A stretch of DNA of 64,000 bases, taken from contig NZ_JAJQQZ010000004.1 in NCBI RefSeq assembly GCF_021729015.1, forward strand, positions 1 through 64,000, written 5' to 3'. How positions within the stretch are numbered: position 1 is the first letter of the stretch; every line of letters begins with the position of its first letter. Source of the DNA: Halobacterium rubrum (GTDB lineage Archaea > Halobacteriota > Halobacteria > Halobacteriales > Halobacteriaceae). The position numbers and the translations under genes were made by a program. The notes beneath the pieces were generated by a model. The model was not told the origin of the DNA, made no database searches, and saw nothing but the letters and a program-made list of their open reading frames with translations. Shown here piece after piece: positions 7,974-16,467 of this stretch.

Positions 7974-9482
7974 ATGACGCCAGACGCCGCCAAGTTGGGA
8001 GACAACACCGCGGTCAACGACGCAGACCTCGTAGTACACGACGCAGTGGTCGTAACTGTCGACGAAAACAACAGAATCTACCAGAACGGCACAGTTGTCG
8101 TCGAAGACGGCGTCCTCACCGACGTGCGAACGACGCGAGACGGTGACCGGACCTGTGACGCCGATCGCGTCATCGACGGCGAGGGCACCCTCGTGATGCC
8201 CGGGCTGGTCAACGCCCACACCCACCTCGAGCTGACGCCGCTAATCGGCGCGTTCAGCGACCTGGACCTGATGGAGATGACGAGCGGGATGACTGCGATC
8301 TTCGGCCACATTGCCGAGGGTGAGTACGACTACCTCACCGATGCGGGCTACGACCTTGCGGCGCTGAACTTTCTGACGGGTGGGGTCACGACCGTCAACT
8401 CGATGGACGTCCGACCCAGTGGGGGCGCAGAGACGTTCGGCGAAGCCGGTCTCCGCGGATTCTTCGGGACGGCGCTCTCGGACCTCTTCTGGGACATCCC
8501 AACTGATGAGCAGTTTGCCCGCGCTCGTGAGTTCATCGACGAGTACCACGACACCTACGACGGTCGCATCCGGGCGACGATCAACCCCCACGACGACTGG
8601 TCGTGCACACGAGAGCTGTGGGAGCGCACCGCCGCACTCGCCGCCGAGCATCCCGATTTACTCGTCCACACACACCTGCTCGAACTGGAGGCGAGCAACA
8701 CCATGGCGCGATCGAACGGCGCCGAGGACTCCCTCGACCTGCTCGACGACGTCGGCCTCCTCGACGACCGACTGGTGGCCGCACACTTCCGCCTCGCGGA
8801 CGACGAGGACATCCAGCGAACGGCTGAGGCGGACGCGTCGGTCGCGCACTGCCCGTCGATCTTCTGCTACTGGAACACGGACGGCGACGTTCAGTGGACA
8901 CCAGTGCCGGAACTGCGCGCAGCGGGCGTCGACGTCGGCCTGGGCATCGACGACCACTACTGGCACGACTCGTACAGCATGTTTGGCGAGGCGCGGCAGG
9001 CCCGACTCGCGGCGAACCTCAAACGCTCGACCGGCCAGTACTCCTCAATGGAACTGGTACGGATGCTCACTATCGAGGGCGCAGAGGCGCTCGGCATCGG
9101 CGACGAGATCGGGAGCCTCGAACCCGGCAAGCGTGCCGATGTTATCCTGCTCGATGTAGACAAGCCGAAGTTCACGCCGCTGACCAACATCCCCGCGCAG
9201 GTGACCAATAACGCCGCGCCCGCCGACGTGGAGACAGTCATCGTGGACGGCAACGTGCTGATGGAGGACGGCGACGTGAAGACAATGGACGCCGACGCCG
9301 TGCGCGACCGCGTCGAGACCGCGGTGGACCGCTTCGAGGCCGAGACGGACTGGGACCTCGGGCTCGGGGAGAGCGACCCACCGAGTACGTTGGATGTCAC
9401 CCGTGATGTGCCGAAGCGTGGCCCCGCTCAGTTGCTTGGGCGACTCGCGTTCCAGTCGGTCAGAGATAGATTTTCATTCTGA
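7974..9482 (+). CDS. Amidohydrolase family protein (cytosine deaminase/TrzN-like)
   Basis: 502 residues of the metal-dependent amidohydrolase superfamily, Atz/Trz/S-adenosylhomocysteine-deaminase branch. Metal and catalytic motifs run in order: LVNAHTHLE, LLVHTHLLELE, VAAHFRLADDEDI with VAHCPSIFCYW, and GLGIDDHYWHDS. The C-terminal GSLEPGKRADVILLDVDKPKF returns to the small beta-sandwich typical of these enzymes. It should hydrolyse a C-N bond in a heterocyclic or guanidine-like substrate; the substrate cannot be named. Start ATG at 7974 has a short leader with a TTATCT stretch just upstream. It is divergent from the Bat-type regulator. A TnpB element end lies 34 bases after the stop. Confidence 0.85.
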   Translation: MTPDAAKLGDNTAVNDADLVVHDAVVVTVDENNRIYQNGTVVVEDGVLTDVRTTRDGDRTCDADRVIDGEGTLVMPGLVNAHTHLELTPLIGAFSDLDLMEMTSGMTAIFGHIAEGEYDYLTDAGYDLAALNFLTGGVTTVNSMDVRPSGGAETFGEAGLRGFFGTALSDLFWDIPTDEQFARAREFIDEYHDTYDGRIRATINPHDDWSCTRELWERTAALAAEHPDLLVHTHLLELEASNTMARSNGAEDSLDLLDDVGLLDDRLVAAHFRLADDEDIQRTAEADASVAHCPSIFCYWNTDGDVQWTPVPELRAAGVDVGLGIDDHYWHDSYSMFGEARQARLAANLKRSTGQYSSMELVRMLTIEGAEALGIGDEIGSLEPGKRADVILLDVDKPKFTPLTNIPAQVTNNAAPADVETVIVDGNVLMEDGDVKTMDADAVRDRVETAVDRFEAETDWDLGLGESDPPSTLDVTRDVPKRGPAQLLGRLAFQSVRDRFSF

Positions 9483-9531
9483 AACGAGATACGCGAGGGG
9501 TGCTCCGTAACGGCACGTGAACTACTCCACC

Positions 9532-10788
9532 CTACTCAGCCGCTGACGCGGCTTCCTTGAGGGTGGGGCTTCCTGTTTCCACGACGCGCTTTACATCCAC
9601 AACCTCGGAAGCGCCCGAGGAAGTGAACATAGGGAGCGCAGTCTCCACAGGCGTTGTGTCTTCGGACTGTCCCAGTCCTAGCTTCTCGAAACCGCGCGAC
9701 AAAATGTTGATCGCGGCATTTGCATCTCTATCCATCTCGAACCCACAGGCAGGACACGAGTGTTCACGCACCCACAACGGTTTGTCTGACTCGACACCAC
9801 ACGACGCGCACTCTTTGGTCGTGCCCGCTGGCTCGACCTCAACAAAGTGCGTGCCCTCACGGTTGCACTTGTACTCAAGCATCGTCGTGAACGTATCCCA
9901 CGCTGATGATGCAGTATTCCGACTGTTTCCAGCCGACTCCAGCAGTGACTTCACGTTCAAATCCTCGACGGCCACCAAGTCGTACTCGGTGGCGTAATAG
10001 TTCGAGAGTTTGTGCAGGAAGTCGTGGCGTTTCCGCCTGACTCGCTGGTGACACTCAGCTACTCTCAGCCGTTGTGTCTCCCAGTTGTTCGACCCGTGCT
10101 GTTTCCGTGAGAGCGACCGCTGTTCACGCTGGAGGCGTTCTCGTTCGTCTTAGAGGTCGAGTGAGCCGACAGCACGCCCGTCCGTGTCGTGAGCGTATTT
10201 GAGGATGCCCACGTCAATCCCGACACAGCGGTCAGGATTAGCTGGTTTCGGTGGCTCTTCTTTGCCTTCAACCGCGAAGGAAGCGTACCATTCACCAGTC
10301 CGTTCTTTCTTGATGCAGACCTCTTTGATGGTGACATCATCGGGGATTTCGCGGTGGGAACTGATTGGAATGTCAGCAAGTTTCGAGAGTGAGAGGACGG
10401 TCTGGCCGTTTTTCTTGTCGAACTCGAAGCCAGACTGAATGTACGTGAAACTCCTGAACTCGCTGGGTGCCTTCCAATTGAGACTCCCGACGTTGTACCC
10501 GTTCTGTTTGAGTTGTGAGAGTGCTTTGATGCTATCTTCGATTCGCATCACGGCAGCTTGTGCGACAGTTGAGTACAGGTCGGTAAGCTCGTTCCACCAG
10601 TCTTTGAGGTTGGGTAGTTGGTCGCGGACCTGGCGCACTCGCTGGTTGAGCGTTCCTGCTGATTCGGGGATTTGCTCGAACTCGTTGAGTGCGTGATTGT
10701 ACAGTTGCCGACAGGTATCGCGGTGGTAGTCCAGCGTCTCGCGCTGGGCTTCTGTTGGGTGGAGGCGATACCTGTAGGCGTAGTGCAT
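9532..10788 (-). pseudogene. tnpB: RNA-guided endonuclease TnpB with one in-frame stop
   Basis: From ATG 10788 the frame reads a normal TnpB N-terminus (MHYAYRYRLHPTEAQRE...) to GRAVGSLDL, then meets TAA at 10150-10152. The same frame continues, uninterrupted, as DERERLEREQRSLSRKQHG and on through LVAVEDLNVKSLL (RuvC Glu motif), the zinc ribbon CASCG...CPACG and MDRDANAAINIL (RuvC final Asp), to a stop in the right-end hairpin. Total 419 codons including both stops. The damage is a single nonsense codon just after the RuvC-I motif VGIDVGILKYA. Either the gene died recently or the element survives as an RNA source. The C-terminal residues SPTLKEAASAAE are encoded by the terminal hairpin. Confidence 0.85.
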
Positions 10789-10791
10789 CGA

Positions 10792-10932
10792 TTACTCGTC
10801 GGGTTCCGATGTTCGGACGATTTTCACGTCTGCGCCACGCCAGTCCTTTGGGACGAGCACGTGAGCGCCATTACCAGTGGCTTTGACCTCACCTTCGATA
10901 ACTTCGTGGCCTTCGATTTCGTGTCTATCCAT
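10792..10932 (-). CDS. DUF2080-type transposon-associated protein
   Basis: A 46-residue frame starting MDRHEIEGHE and running through HVLVPKDWRGADVKIV. It matches the small DUF2080 proteins found directly upstream of tnpB in haloarchaeal IS1341-type elements, with the swapped-hairpin AbrB-like VPKDW(R/K)G core. It lies 3 bases upstream of the tnpB start on the same strand. Its function in the element is not known; a DNA-binding or antitoxin-like role is only a guess. Confidence 0.8.
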   Translation of the reverse strand: MDRHEIEGHEVIEGEVKATGNGAHVLVPKDWRGADVKIVRTSEPDE

Positions 10933-11147
10933 CACCAGAGTTTAGACATTGTTTCAACATAAGTGTATCGGTCGTGGGCATGTGGGCCTGCAACAGGACA
11001 GTGTATATGAGATGATGACGGCGCTGAATCCCCGCCCTACTCGCTCCCTACAGTCACTCCTTGAGGACGGGGCTTAGCGCCTAAAGACTGCTAAACCTGT
11101 ACCACACCTCCGGCACCTATACGGGCGCGCGCTGTCAGGTGGCAGCT

Positions 11148-12044
11148 ATGCGATTCCTCGTCTGTAACGATCTCCACCTCAAGCCCACTGCAAGCGACTA
11201 CGACGTCGAGGCGGTGCAGGTATCCGACGATGTCGACGCAGCGTTCGTCGCGGGGGACCTCACTCATCGTGACGGCGAGGACGACATCGCACTCGCGCGG
11301 CGGTTCATCGACCGGCTCGCGACTGGCGCCCCCGTCATGTACGTCCCGGGGAACCACGATTGTACGCCGATGCCAGCTCACGTCGTCGACGGCCTCGAGA
11401 ACGCTACCTCCGGACACGATGTGGTCTCGGAGTGCGAGTCGGTGACGGTCGTCGGCTGGGGGTGCGAGCGGCGGTCGCTCGATCCTATTCTCGACCAGAC
11501 GGCGTTCCCAGCGCTGGACCCACGGACTGAGCCACGTGGTGAACGCCGGTACGCCGCCGACCGGACTGCAGACGCTATCGAGGACGCACTTCTCGAGGTC
11601 GTCTCCGATGATACGAGCGCACGAGACGCCGCTGACACGCTCGACATCACGCCCGAGAACCGCGGGGCGTTCCTCCGAAGCGTCACCTCCGTCCAGGCGG
11701 CCTACGACCACCTCGCCAGCCTCGTCGACGCACACACGAACGTCTTCCTTGTCACGCACCTCTCGCCGTTCAACACGTCCTTCGATCGGCATCACTCGAC
11801 GGGAACACGTGAAGAAGATCGTGAAAGCCTCCACACGGGGTCTATCGCACTGAAGCTCGTTGCGAGAACCCACGACGTCTTCGCGACTATCTGCGGCCAC
11901 TCTCACCAGTTCGGGTACGATACCGGCGATGATGCCGACGGCGCACCACACATGCTGAACCTCGGGTTTCGCGGAGTCGGCATCGTCGATGTCAACCCCG
12001 ACGCCGGAGTATTCTCGTTTGCCGACGCAAACCCGAGTATGTAG
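11148..12044 (+). CDS. Calcineurin-like metallophosphoesterase
   Basis: 298 residues with the full metallophosphoesterase motif series: NDLHL at the N-terminus, AGDLTHRDGE, VPGNHD, a THLSPF histidine and GHSHQFG near the C-terminus. These coordinate two metal ions for hydrolysis of phosphomono- or diesters. The middle section (about 100-190) is longer than in minimal enzymes and has helical segments of unknown role. ATG 11148 gives MRFLVCNDLHL; a GTG nine bases upstream is less likely. It stands alone next to the TnpB element end. The substrate cannot be predicted. Confidence 0.85.
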   Translation: MRFLVCNDLHLKPTASDYDVEAVQVSDDVDAAFVAGDLTHRDGEDDIALARRFIDRLATGAPVMYVPGNHDCTPMPAHVVDGLENATSGHDVVSECESVTVVGWGCERRSLDPILDQTAFPALDPRTEPRGERRYAADRTADAIEDALLEVVSDDTSARDAADTLDITPENRGAFLRSVTSVQAAYDHLASLVDAHTNVFLVTHLSPFNTSFDRHHSTGTREEDRESLHTGSIALKLVARTHDVFATICGHSHQFGYDTGDDADGAPHMLNLGFRGVGIVDVNPDAGVFSFADANPSM

Positions 12045-12133
12045 AGAACTGTATCTGACCTACGAAGCACTACTTCCCCGAGCGCAACGCAGCCCGGTAC
12101 AATCAGAATCTACTGGTAGCCCGCCGGCCCCAC

Positions 12134-12595
12134 TCAGTCGTCGGTTTCGACGGGGATGTCGACGGTGCTGTCTGGCTCGTCGCTGGACTCGTCCGTTTCG
12201 ATCGCTTCGGCGAGGTCGTCCAGTGCGAGTTCGACGTTGCGCTTGTTCGCCTTCCAGAGGGCGTCGAAGACAGTACCGGCGTACGGAATGGACCCTCCGG
12301 CCACGTCGATGGTGATGTTGCCGAGCATCGTGACCAGCGTCGTGAAGGAGACGCCGAGGTACGCCGACTCGGCGACGATGTACAGGGAGAAGGCGGCACT
12401 CGCCAGGTCGCCAGCGACGGGGAGTGCGCCCAGAATCGGGTCGAGACCGATGCGGACGCCGATGCCGGGGACGCGCACGCTCTCGTCGAGGACGTACGCG
12501 ACCGTCTCTATCCGCTTGAGCGCGGCCTCGTCGACGTTCTCCGGGAGTTCACCGTCGAGGTCGATGTCGAAGCGGGATTCGAAGTCCGCAGGCAT
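12134..12595 (-). CDS. DUF4112 domain protein
   Basis: 153 residues from ATG 12595 (MPADFESRFDIDL). The core GVRIGLDPILGALPVAGD and the later SIPYAGTVFDALWKANKRN are hallmarks of DUF4112. Two hydrophobic stretches around residues 65-110 suggest membrane association. A longer frame upstream adds 28 residues with unlike composition, so the inner start is chosen. The C-terminus is acidic. The function of this family is unknown. A detached IS right end lies upstream (12717-12818), separated from this start by about 120 bases. Confidence 0.8.
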   Translation of the reverse strand: MPADFESRFDIDLDGELPENVDEAALKRIETVAYVLDESVRVPGIGVRIGLDPILGALPVAGDLASAAFSLYIVAESAYLGVSFTTLVTMLGNITIDVAGGSIPYAGTVFDALWKANKRNVELALDDLAEAIETDESSDEPDSTVDIPVETDD

Positions 12596-12716
12596 GGGGC
12601 TAGAAGTTTGGGTGGGAGACGGAAAGTCTGTGTGGCGGGTGTCGCCACGACGCCAGTCTCGGACCAGTCGTTCGTTCAACTTTAATGGCGGAGGATGTCA
12701 TAGAACGATTACCACA

Positions 12717-12818
12717 GTGAACTACCCCACCCTACTCAGCCGCTGACGCGGCTTCCTTGAGGGTGGGGCTTCCTGTTTCCACGACGCGCTTTACATCCAC
12801 AACCTCGGAAGCGCCCGA
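12717..12818 (-). repeat. Detached right end of the TnpB element (candidate omega/sot RNA locus)
   Basis: This 102-base segment matches 9517-9618 base for base except one position (12726 C versus 9526 T). The offset is exactly 3200. It contains the terminal GTGAACTAC, the two-level hairpin, and the part that encodes the last residues of TnpB, but no tnpB frame follows; the sequence diverges right after GCGCCCGA. In TnpB systems this end of the element encodes the guide-RNA scaffold, with the guide taken from flanking DNA. Here the flank read on the minus strand would begin TGTGGTAATCG. Whether it is transcribed is unknown. Confidence 0.75.
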
Positions 12819-12893
12819 CGATCTAAAGAGCTAGATGAACGCTGAGGCGGGATGATTCCGGTCGTGAGGTATTTTGGCCTACACCGGATAGTG

Positions 12894-13751
12894 ATGAGAG
12901 TGTTCGGAGAAGACATTACGCCAGCAGCGGCAGTACTCGGTCCCGGAGATGACGCTGACGTAGCAATTGTCGGGGGTATTCATGGTGATGAACCGAGTGG
13001 CGTTCGGGCAGTCCGGGAAGTTCTCGAATCCTCCGCGAACTTACAGCGACCGATACAACTTGTAGTAGCGAATCCGCCTGCCGTCGCGAGCCATCGCCGA
13101 TACCTCGATGCCGACATGAACCGAGTGTTTCCAGGCGATCCGGCCAGCGAGGACCGCGAACGCCGACTCGCTGCTGCGCTCCTCAATATAATCAGCGACT
13201 GTGGCGTCGTCCTCTCTCTCCATTCCACCCACTCCTACGATGATCCAATCGCGTTCGTCTCACGGTCACACCCCGAGGTACAGGCACTAGCCGCTCGCCT
13301 CCCAGTTACTCACGTTGTTGACCCAACGCCCTGTTTTGAGGGAGCATTCGCAGCGTCAGCACCTGTTCTCACTATCGAAGCAGGCCGGACGCGTACCGAG
13401 GAGGCGACAGAGAACGCGCGGCAAATCGTTGAGGCCTTCCTTCAGTTGGTTGATGCACTTCCTGGGGAACCGGTAGAGGTAGATTCGACATATTACACGA
13501 TGACTGAAGCAGTCTCGACACAGCCGGACGCCAACTATGATCTCCTCGTCGACAACTTCGAAGTGGTCGAACCAGGGACAACCGTCGTACGTAGCGAGGG
13601 GGACGAATACGTAGCCGATACGTCCTTTGTTCCGATTCTGATGTCCGAAACAGGGTATGACGACATCCTCGGATACAAGGGCGCTGTCGCCGGCGAGACG
13701 CTTTCGTCAGCGCGCAACGCCTGGGGAGTCTCCCCGACTCCCAGGAACTAA
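12894..13751 (+). CDS. Succinylglutamate desuccinylase/aspartoacylase family protein
   Basis: 285 residues from ATG 12894 (MRVFGEDIT); an in-frame ATG at 12852 would add 14 residues. Zinc-carboxypeptidase-like motifs are present: VGGIHGDEPSG (His and Glu ligands), YLDADMNRVFPG (Asn-Arg substrate binding), and SLHSTHS (third His ligand). The C-terminal half holds a beta-rich domain typical of the AstE/AspA family. It should cleave an N-acyl amino acid or related amide. It stands just downstream of the detached IS end, so its native promoter may have been altered. Confidence 0.83.
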   Translation: MRVFGEDITPAAAVLGPGDDADVAIVGGIHGDEPSGVRAVREVLESSANLQRPIQLVVANPPAVASHRRYLDADMNRVFPGDPASEDRERRLAAALLNIISDCGVVLSLHSTHSYDDPIAFVSRSHPEVQALAARLPVTHVVDPTPCFEGAFAASAPVLTIEAGRTRTEEATENARQIVEAFLQLVDALPGEPVEVDSTYYTMTEAVSTQPDANYDLLVDNFEVVEPGTTVVRSEGDEYVADTSFVPILMSETGYDDILGYKGAVAGETLSSARNAWGVSPTPRN

Positions 13752-14180
13752 TTCATCCGTGTCGTTCCGTAGAGAGTAACTGTTTTCCTGAGGCAGACAC
13801 CCCTGTCATGAGTAGCCACCAGACTCTCGGCAGAAGGATGGCAACTGTTCTACGACATTCTCTAATGAACGCCTTGGGAACCCTTCTATGACACCCTCTT
13901 AGTGGCGAACAAAGGCGAACTCTCCTGATTCAACCTGTCTGCGAAAGCGTTCGTGGGTATGGATTCTGTGACGGCACCATTGACATCCTCCCCGCCCTGA
14001 AGGGCGAGGTTTTGCGCCTGCTCATCCCATAATAATTCATCCAGATCGGGGGGCCTCCTATCCAAACACCATCCAAGCAACCACCCAAGGTTATAAAATA
14101 ACGTCCCGAAGTTCGAGTGAACGCGTGATATTTCGATCGGCAGCTGTCACAACAGTACCACAGTTCTCTCGGAGGAGTCG
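13752..14180. other. Gene-free region with IS debris
   Basis: No gene is convincing here. Two short minus-strand matches to GAGGGTGTCATAGAA-type sequence lie near 13841-13861 and 13882-13900. An IS200/IS605-like hairpin is at 13981-14009. The last 100 bases before the next gene are relatively AT-rich and probably contain its promoter (AAGGTTATAAAAT around 14088-14100). Confidence 0.5.
13981..14009. repeat. IS200/IS605-type terminal hairpin remnant (copy 1)
   Basis: The hairpin core is CGCCCT GA AGGGCG. The 29-base segment is identical to 25949-25977. No tnpB fragment is attached, so it is a leftover end or a small palindrome-associated element. Confidence 0.6.
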
Positions 14181-15176
14181 ATGAGTGGGACAGCGTCGAC
14201 GGCGAGTTCGGTCCGGAGTATCGAGGGAGTCGGTGAACGAGCGTTGCATTGGCTCCTTCTCGGTGGGAATCGAATCGCCGTCACCGGCGTTCTCGTCGCC
14301 GCTGTCGCGGCGCTGTTTTTCGCACTCACCCGACTCGGGTTGTTAGCCATCGGGCCAGGGAGTGCTGCGGCGTCGGCCTTTGCGAGCGGATTTATCTCTG
14401 GCACGGTGACCCTAGTCACCATCGCGCTATCCATCAACCAGCTGGTCCTCTCGCGCATGTTCGGCTCCCCCAGGGAACTGTTCAACCAGATGGACGGTAC
14501 GCGTGACCTCCGCCGTCGGGTGCGGGAGCACGCCGGCGAGTCGTCCGTGCCGAACGATCCGGCGGATTTTCTCGGCCTGATCGCTGAGACGCTCACTGAA
14601 CGCGCGAACCGCCTCAGTTCGGCGTTCGAGTCCAGTGACGATATTCCCGCCGAGGCCGAGGACTACGCGGCGGGAATCGCCACCTACGGTGAGAGTATCT
14701 CCGAGAAGATAGAGAGTCAGACAGCCATCGCGAACGTTCTCGCGGTCATCCTGGGTACCGAATACGCACGGAATATGACCGCGACAGAACATCTCCAGAA
14801 CGAGTACGACCAGTTCTCTCCGGCCGCGGAGTCGGAACTCGATGCGATCGACGACCTCTTGGAGGCGATCGCCGTCACACGACAGTTCTTCAAGACACTC
14901 TCGCTCCAGCAGGACTTCGCTCGACTCTCCCGTGTGGTCGCGTACAGTGGCCTCGTAGCCCTCGCCGCCAGCGTCGCAATGGCCCTTATTTACCGGCCTG
15001 ACTCCGTCACCGTTCCGGAACCGTATCTCCCGCTGTTGTTTAGCCTCGGTCTCGGGATCATCGTCACGCCACTTGCGGTGTTCATCGCGTACATGTTCCG
15101 TGCGGCAACCATCGCTCGCCACACTGTCTCAGTCGGCCCGTTTGTCCCACCCGAGGAGCGAACCGACAGCGAGTGA
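14181..15176 (+). CDS. Haloarchaeal membrane protein of unknown function
   Basis: 331 residues. Two hydrophobic helices near residues 30-95 (VTGVLVAAVAALFFAL and FASGFISGTVTLVTIAL) and two near the C-terminus (about 255-275 and 285-310) flank a long soluble middle of about 150 residues, mostly helical. No enzymatic motif is visible. The topology, two hairpins around a cytoplasmic or external middle domain, is a prediction. ATG 14181 fits a promoter TATA-like TTATAAAAT some 80 bases upstream. It stands alone. Confidence 0.7.
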   Translation: MSGTASTASSVRSIEGVGERALHWLLLGGNRIAVTGVLVAAVAALFFALTRLGLLAIGPGSAAASAFASGFISGTVTLVTIALSINQLVLSRMFGSPRELFNQMDGTRDLRRRVREHAGESSVPNDPADFLGLIAETLTERANRLSSAFESSDDIPAEAEDYAAGIATYGESISEKIESQTAIANVLAVILGTEYARNMTATEHLQNEYDQFSPAAESELDAIDDLLEAIAVTRQFFKTLSLQQDFARLSRVVAYSGLVALAASVAMALIYRPDSVTVPEPYLPLLFSLGLGIIVTPLAVFIAYMFRAATIARHTVSVGPFVPPEERTDSE

Positions 15177-15289
15177 TGCCTCCCACCGTCTCGTCCTACG
15201 AATGCTTTCGTGGCGGCTCCTCTCGGGCCCATGCAAACCCCCGACCCCTCGCGTCTACGACCGGCGGCTCCCGTGAGGTCGTTTCTCTA

Positions 15290-15505
15290 CTCTTCGGTCG
15301 CCTCGATGGACTCGGCGACGGTCTCACCTTCGGTCCCTCAGACGACGTAACTGTAATTTCGCAGGGCGACGAACACGACGCCACCGACGAGGTTCTCCAC
15401 CGTGGTGCGTGCGAGAAACTGCGCCCACTGGAGGTGGGAGATATCGGCGCCAGCGAGCATCCCGGCGATGACTTCGATGTTGCTAGCGACACAGTGTGAA
15501 AGGTG
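15290..15505 (-). pseudogene. Formate/nitrite transporter family, C-terminal remnant
   Basis: One minus-strand frame reads HCVASNIEVIAGMLAG, then QWAQFLARTTVENLVGGVVF and VALRNYSYVV followed by TGA, which resembles the last two helices of FNT channels. In-frame sequence resumes after that stop (ESIEATEE). The upstream part of the gene, some 200 codons, is missing; the frame shifts right at the start of the fragment. Confidence in the family is moderate because only about 55 residues remain. Confidence 0.5.
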
Positions 15506-15601
15506 CCTGGTAGCTGACCGGCACAGCCCGCGAATGCTCCGAAAGTGGACGCCCCCGTCAGCTGGGGGAGCCTGCGACGGGAGAGCGGGCTCTGTCCGCT
15601 A

Positions 15602-16249
15602 GGCGGCACAGTTGTTCGGCCCCAGTTCGAGTTCCGTCGCCTCGCCCTCGTCATCGACGGTCTCTTTGCCGATATTGATGCCGATAACTGTCTCGTAGTT
15701 CGGGGGCTTCTCCGGGGCATCCTCGGTCAATCGCTCGACGAACGCTTCGCGGTCGAGCCCGAGGAAGTCGAGTTCGTCGCGGAGGTTCCCGAGCTGGGCC
15801 TCGAGGGGTTCGCCCGGCGAGCCGTTCTCGTAGCGGCCGTCGCTCGTGACGGTGAGGTGGCCCGGCAGGATCGTCGTGTCGTCCGGGAGGTCGAGGATGG
15901 TCTCGTGGAGCGAGTCGTACAGTAGTTCTGCACCACGGGAGGCGTCGTCCTCGCCGAACTGGAGTTCCGTCCGCCCGACGGAGTCGACGAACAGCGTATC
16001 GCCCGTTAACAGGAGTTCGCAGTCGACGAGGTAGTTTATCATCTCCGAGGTGTGGCCAGGCGTGTGGTGCGCCTCGATCTCGACGTCACCCACGTCGATG
16101 ACCTCGCCATCCGACACCGGTTCGTAGTCGTATTCGACACCGCGCTCGCTGGATGCTTCGCCGAGGTGGTAGGGTACGCCGACCTCGTCGGTGTCGCTGG
16201 CTGGTGTCCACCACGGCTCCAGGTACGCTTGGTACTCACCGCGGCCCAC
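15602..16249 (-). pseudogene. Metallo-beta-lactamase-fold hydrolase lacking its N-terminal metal motif
   Basis: The frame holds the second half of a persulfide-dioxygenase/glyoxalase-II-like enzyme: AHHTPGHTSEMINYLV, LLTGDTLFVDSVGRTEL and TTILPGHLTV, ending LELGPNNCAA. The first metal motif HxHxDH and the strands before it are absent. Instead the first residues and the codons just upstream read RLQRLRALDIIENVGRGEYQ, which looks like the end of a winged-helix DNA-binding domain. This suggests a deletion that fused an HTH gene to the lactamase-fold gene. Without the HxHxDH motif it should be inactive. An upstream TGA limits the frame at about 16296. Confidence 0.65.
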
Positions 16250-16377
16250 GTTCTCGATGATGTCCAGCGCTCGCAGTCGCTGGAGGCGCGGCGGGCCAGT
16301 TCATGCCGTGAGAGGGACGCCGGGAGTGGCTGGTGTTTTGCAGGACGACGGGAGCTGGTGCTCGGCTAACTTTTGTA

Positions 16378-16390
16378 GTAAACTGTTTAC
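16378..16390. promoter_or_regulatory. Perfect palindrome upstream of the LVIVD/oxidase operon
   Basis: GTAAACTGTTTAC is a perfect inverted repeat (GTAAAC/GTTTAC around one T). It sits about 40 bases upstream of the TATA-like element and so could bind an activator or repressor. CTAAC flanks it on both sides. Confidence 0.45.
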
Positions 16391-16428
16391 CAGCAACTAA
16401 CATTTAATTATAATGAATATCCCAAATG

Positions 16429-16440
16429 TTTATAATCTAT
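16429..16440 (+). promoter_or_regulatory. TATA box of the LVIVD/multicopper-oxidase operon
   Basis: TTTATAATCTAT lies 28-39 bases upstream of the ATG at 16468, the spacing of a haloarchaeal promoter for a nearly leaderless transcript. The surrounding 60 bases are much more AT-rich than the genome. Confidence 0.6.
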
Positions 16441-16467
16441 AGTGTAATATGACTTACTCGTCGTTAC

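Larger units (their letters stand above)
9517..11095 (-). mobile_element. IS200/IS605-group (IS1341-type) element with broken tnpB
   Basis: The element carries a 46-residue DUF2080-type gene and tnpB, both on the minus strand, and no tnpA. The right end (9517-9570) starts GTGAACTAC and forms a two-level hairpin: outer CCACCCT/AGGGTGG and inner AGCCGC/GCGGCT. The left end (about 11030-11095) has a hairpin built on CCCCGCCC/GGACGGGG and ends around AGACTGCTAAAC, similar to the second element's left end. Without tnpA it could only move in trans. The outer left boundary is approximate. Confidence 0.8.
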
